The notes below the pieces were generated by a model that was not told where the DNA came from, did no database searches, and saw nothing but the letters and a program-made list of their open reading frames with translations. Positions 4,502 through 5,591 of a stretch of DNA of 5,591 nt are shown here, piece by piece (the stretch's first letter is position 1; each line of letters begins with the position of its first letter). The stretch comes from Oscillospiraceae bacterium (GTDB taxonomy: Bacteria > Bacillota > Clostridia > UMGS1810). The stretch is taken from NCBI GenBank assembly GCA_022769845.1, contig JALEIO010000109.1, forward strand, positions 1 through 5,591, given 5' to 3'. The translations under genes and the position numbers were made by a program.

Positions 4502-4521
4502 CGTTTTTCAAAAAAGTGCAA
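4493..4521 (-). promoter_or_regulatory. Sigma-A promoter of argH
   Basis: On the minus strand TTGCAC (4521-4516) and a perfect TATAAT (4498-4493) are 17 nt apart. The start point would lie near 4487-4485, giving a very short leader of roughly 25 nt to the ATG at 4462. The promoter sits just downstream of the EF-G terminator, so argH is independently transcribed. Confidence 0.85.
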
Positions 4522-4532
4522 TATGTTTATGC

Positions 4533-4560
4533 AAAAAAGCGTCCGCAAAAGCGAACGCTT
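4533..4560 (-). terminator. Terminator of the EF-G-like gene
   Basis: On the minus strand AAGCGTTCGC (4560-4551) pairs with GCGGACGCTT (4546-4537) over 10 bp, including one G-U pair, around a TTTT loop. The stem runs directly into a T-tract (4538-4533). It starts 5 nt after the stop codon. Stem strength and T-run make this a confident intrinsic terminator. Confidence 0.92.
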
Positions 4561-4565
4561 TAAAT

Positions 4566-5591
4566 TTATTGTTTTTTACTTTCGGCTATTACCTTTTCGC
4601 AAATGTTATACGGAGCCTCCTCATAGTGGTCAAAAGAAAAGCTGAATTTTCCTCTGCCGTTGGTAAGCGCTCTTAAATCAATAGCATATTTTGCCATTTC
4701 ACTTACAGGAACTTCCGCTTCAACCTCGGTAATGTTTTTATCCATAGGATTCATTCCGAGAACCCTGCCCCGCCTTTTATTGATATCGCCGACAATATCT
4801 CCCGTATAGTCGTTTCTCGCTTTAACCTTTAACCTTCCCACCGGCTCAAGCAAAACTGGATTTGCCTGCGCAAGCCCTGCTTTATATGCAAGATTTGCAG
4901 CGGTTTTAAACGCCATTTCGGAAGAATCCACACTGTGATATGAACCGTCAACAAGCGTTGCTTTAAGGTTAACAACAGGATAGCCTGCCAGAACTCCGCA
5001 CTTGACACTGTCGCGCAGTCCTTTTTCCACCGCAGGGAAAAAGTTTTTCGGAACAGAACCGCCGAAAATCTTTTCTTCAAACACCAAATCCTCGCTGTCG
5101 CACGGCTCAAACTCAATCCAAACATGGCCGTACTGACCGTGACCGCCCGACTGTTTTTTGTGTTTTCCTTCAACTTTAACTTTTTTCTTTATTGTTTCTC
5201 TGTAAGCAATTTTCGGCTCAGCAAGGTCAACCGAAACACCGAATTTTGTTTGAAGCTTTGTTGTTATAATGTTAAGATGCTGCTCGCCTGTGCCGGCTAT
5301 AATCGTTTGCTTTGTTTCATTGTTTTGATAAACCTTAAAGGTCGGATCCTCCTCAACAAGCTTGTTTAAGCCTGCGCTGATTTTTTCTTCGTCGCCCTTT
5401 GCTTTGGGAATAACCGCAAGCGATAAAACGGGCTCGGGAAATTCAATTCTCTCAAGCAATACCGGCTCTTTTACCGAGCAGAGGGTGTCGGCGGTTTCGG
5501 TATACAAAAGCTTTGTTGTAGCACCTATATCGCCTGCATAAAGCTTTGGAACATCAATCTGCTTTTTACCGCGCAGAACAAAAAGTTTTGC
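4566..5591 (-). CDS. Elongation factor G-like translational GTPase, C-terminal 341 residues (cut by window edge)
   Basis: EF-G enzymes drive ribosomal translocation by GTP hydrolysis; this is the C-terminal half, in frame to the right edge, so the G domain is outside the window. Numbering from the edge, residues 1-40 complete domain II and about 45-120 are domain III. Domain IV (about 125-245) has YRETIKKKVKVEG, the GGHGQYGHV strand (149-157) and the tip loop YHSVDSSEM (218-226), with the conserved His at 219. Domain V (about 250-335) has GDINKRRGRVLGM and ends near YEEAP. Domain III reads GTGEQHL where the main EF-G usually has GMGELHL. KHKKQSGGHGQYG and DINKRRGRVLGMNP are, as I recall them, typical of the EF-G paralogue (EF-G2-like) common in Clostridia. 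It is not followed by tufA as in a str operon but by its own terminator, which also favours the paralogue. Paralogues often lack proven translocase activity, so the role is less sure than the family. Confidence 0.93.
   Translation of the reverse strand, partial: AKLFVLRGKKQIDVPKLYAGDIGATTKLLYTETADTLCSVKEPVLLERIEFPEPVLSLAVIPKAKGDEEKISAGLNKLVEEDPTFKVYQNNETKQTIIAGTGEQHLNIITTKLQTKFGVSVDLAEPKIAYRETIKKKVKVEGKHKKQSGGHGQYGHVWIEFEPCDSEDLVFEEKIFGGSVPKNFFPAVEKGLRDSVKCGVLAGYPVVNLKATLVDGSYHSVDSSEMAFKTAANLAYKAGLAQANPVLLEPVGRLKVKARNDYTGDIVGDINKRRGRVLGMNPMDKNITEVEAEVPVSEMAKYAIDLRALTNGRGKFSFSFDHYEEAPYNICEKVIAESKKQ

Noticed and set aside
4829..5369. Open frames antisense to or out of phase with the EF-G-like gene
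   Set aside because: They are shadows of a strongly conserved coding frame with no independent SD or similarity.

Overview
The window looks like chromosome of a low-GC Gram-positive bacterium, most likely in the Clostridia. The support is AT-rich intergenic DNA, strong GGAGG ribosome binding sites, sigma-A-type promoters with near-consensus boxes, an infC-rpmI-rplT operon preceded by a Firmicutes-style L20 attenuator, and protein sequences that read like clostridial homologues. The species cannot be named from the sequence alone. Every recognisable gene lies on the minus strand, so the window is best read from right to left.

From the right edge: (1) the last 341 codons of an EF-G-like translational GTPase, closed by a strong intrinsic terminator at 4533-4560. 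(2) argH (4462-3083), argininosuccinate lyase, with its own promoter. The -10 box of that promoter sits inside a perfect 16-bp palindrome resembling an ArgR/ARG box. (3) A consensus promoter 6 nt beyond the argH stop, a leader of about 160 nt of the L20 autoregulatory type ending in a terminator hairpin, then infC (non-AUG start), rpmI and rplT, closed by a terminator at 1682-1721. (4) A TrmH/SpoU-family RNA 2'-O-methyltransferase (1654-887) with no clear promoter of its own. (5) tRNA-Arg(UCG) at 845-770 with encoded CCA, followed at once by a UUCG-loop terminator.

The left 770 bases hold no convincing protein gene. About 530 of them (243-772) are three copies of a roughly 130-bp repeat, each built of three successive hairpins. 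Copies 2 and 3 are preceded by a shared 31-32 bp linker. The copy next to the tRNA supplies the tRNA terminator, and its similarity to copy 1 stops at the tRNA CCA end. Leftward of the repeats is an AT-rich stretch with an extended -10 promoter (42-70) firing out of the window on the minus strand.

Functionally the window is mostly translation machinery (EF-G paralogue, IF3, L35, L20, an RNA methyltransferase, tRNA-Arg) with one arginine biosynthesis gene inserted. Core genes are ordinary. The parts worth a second look are the tRNA-linked hairpin repeats, the attenuator with visible alternative pairings, and the operator-like palindrome over the argH promoter.
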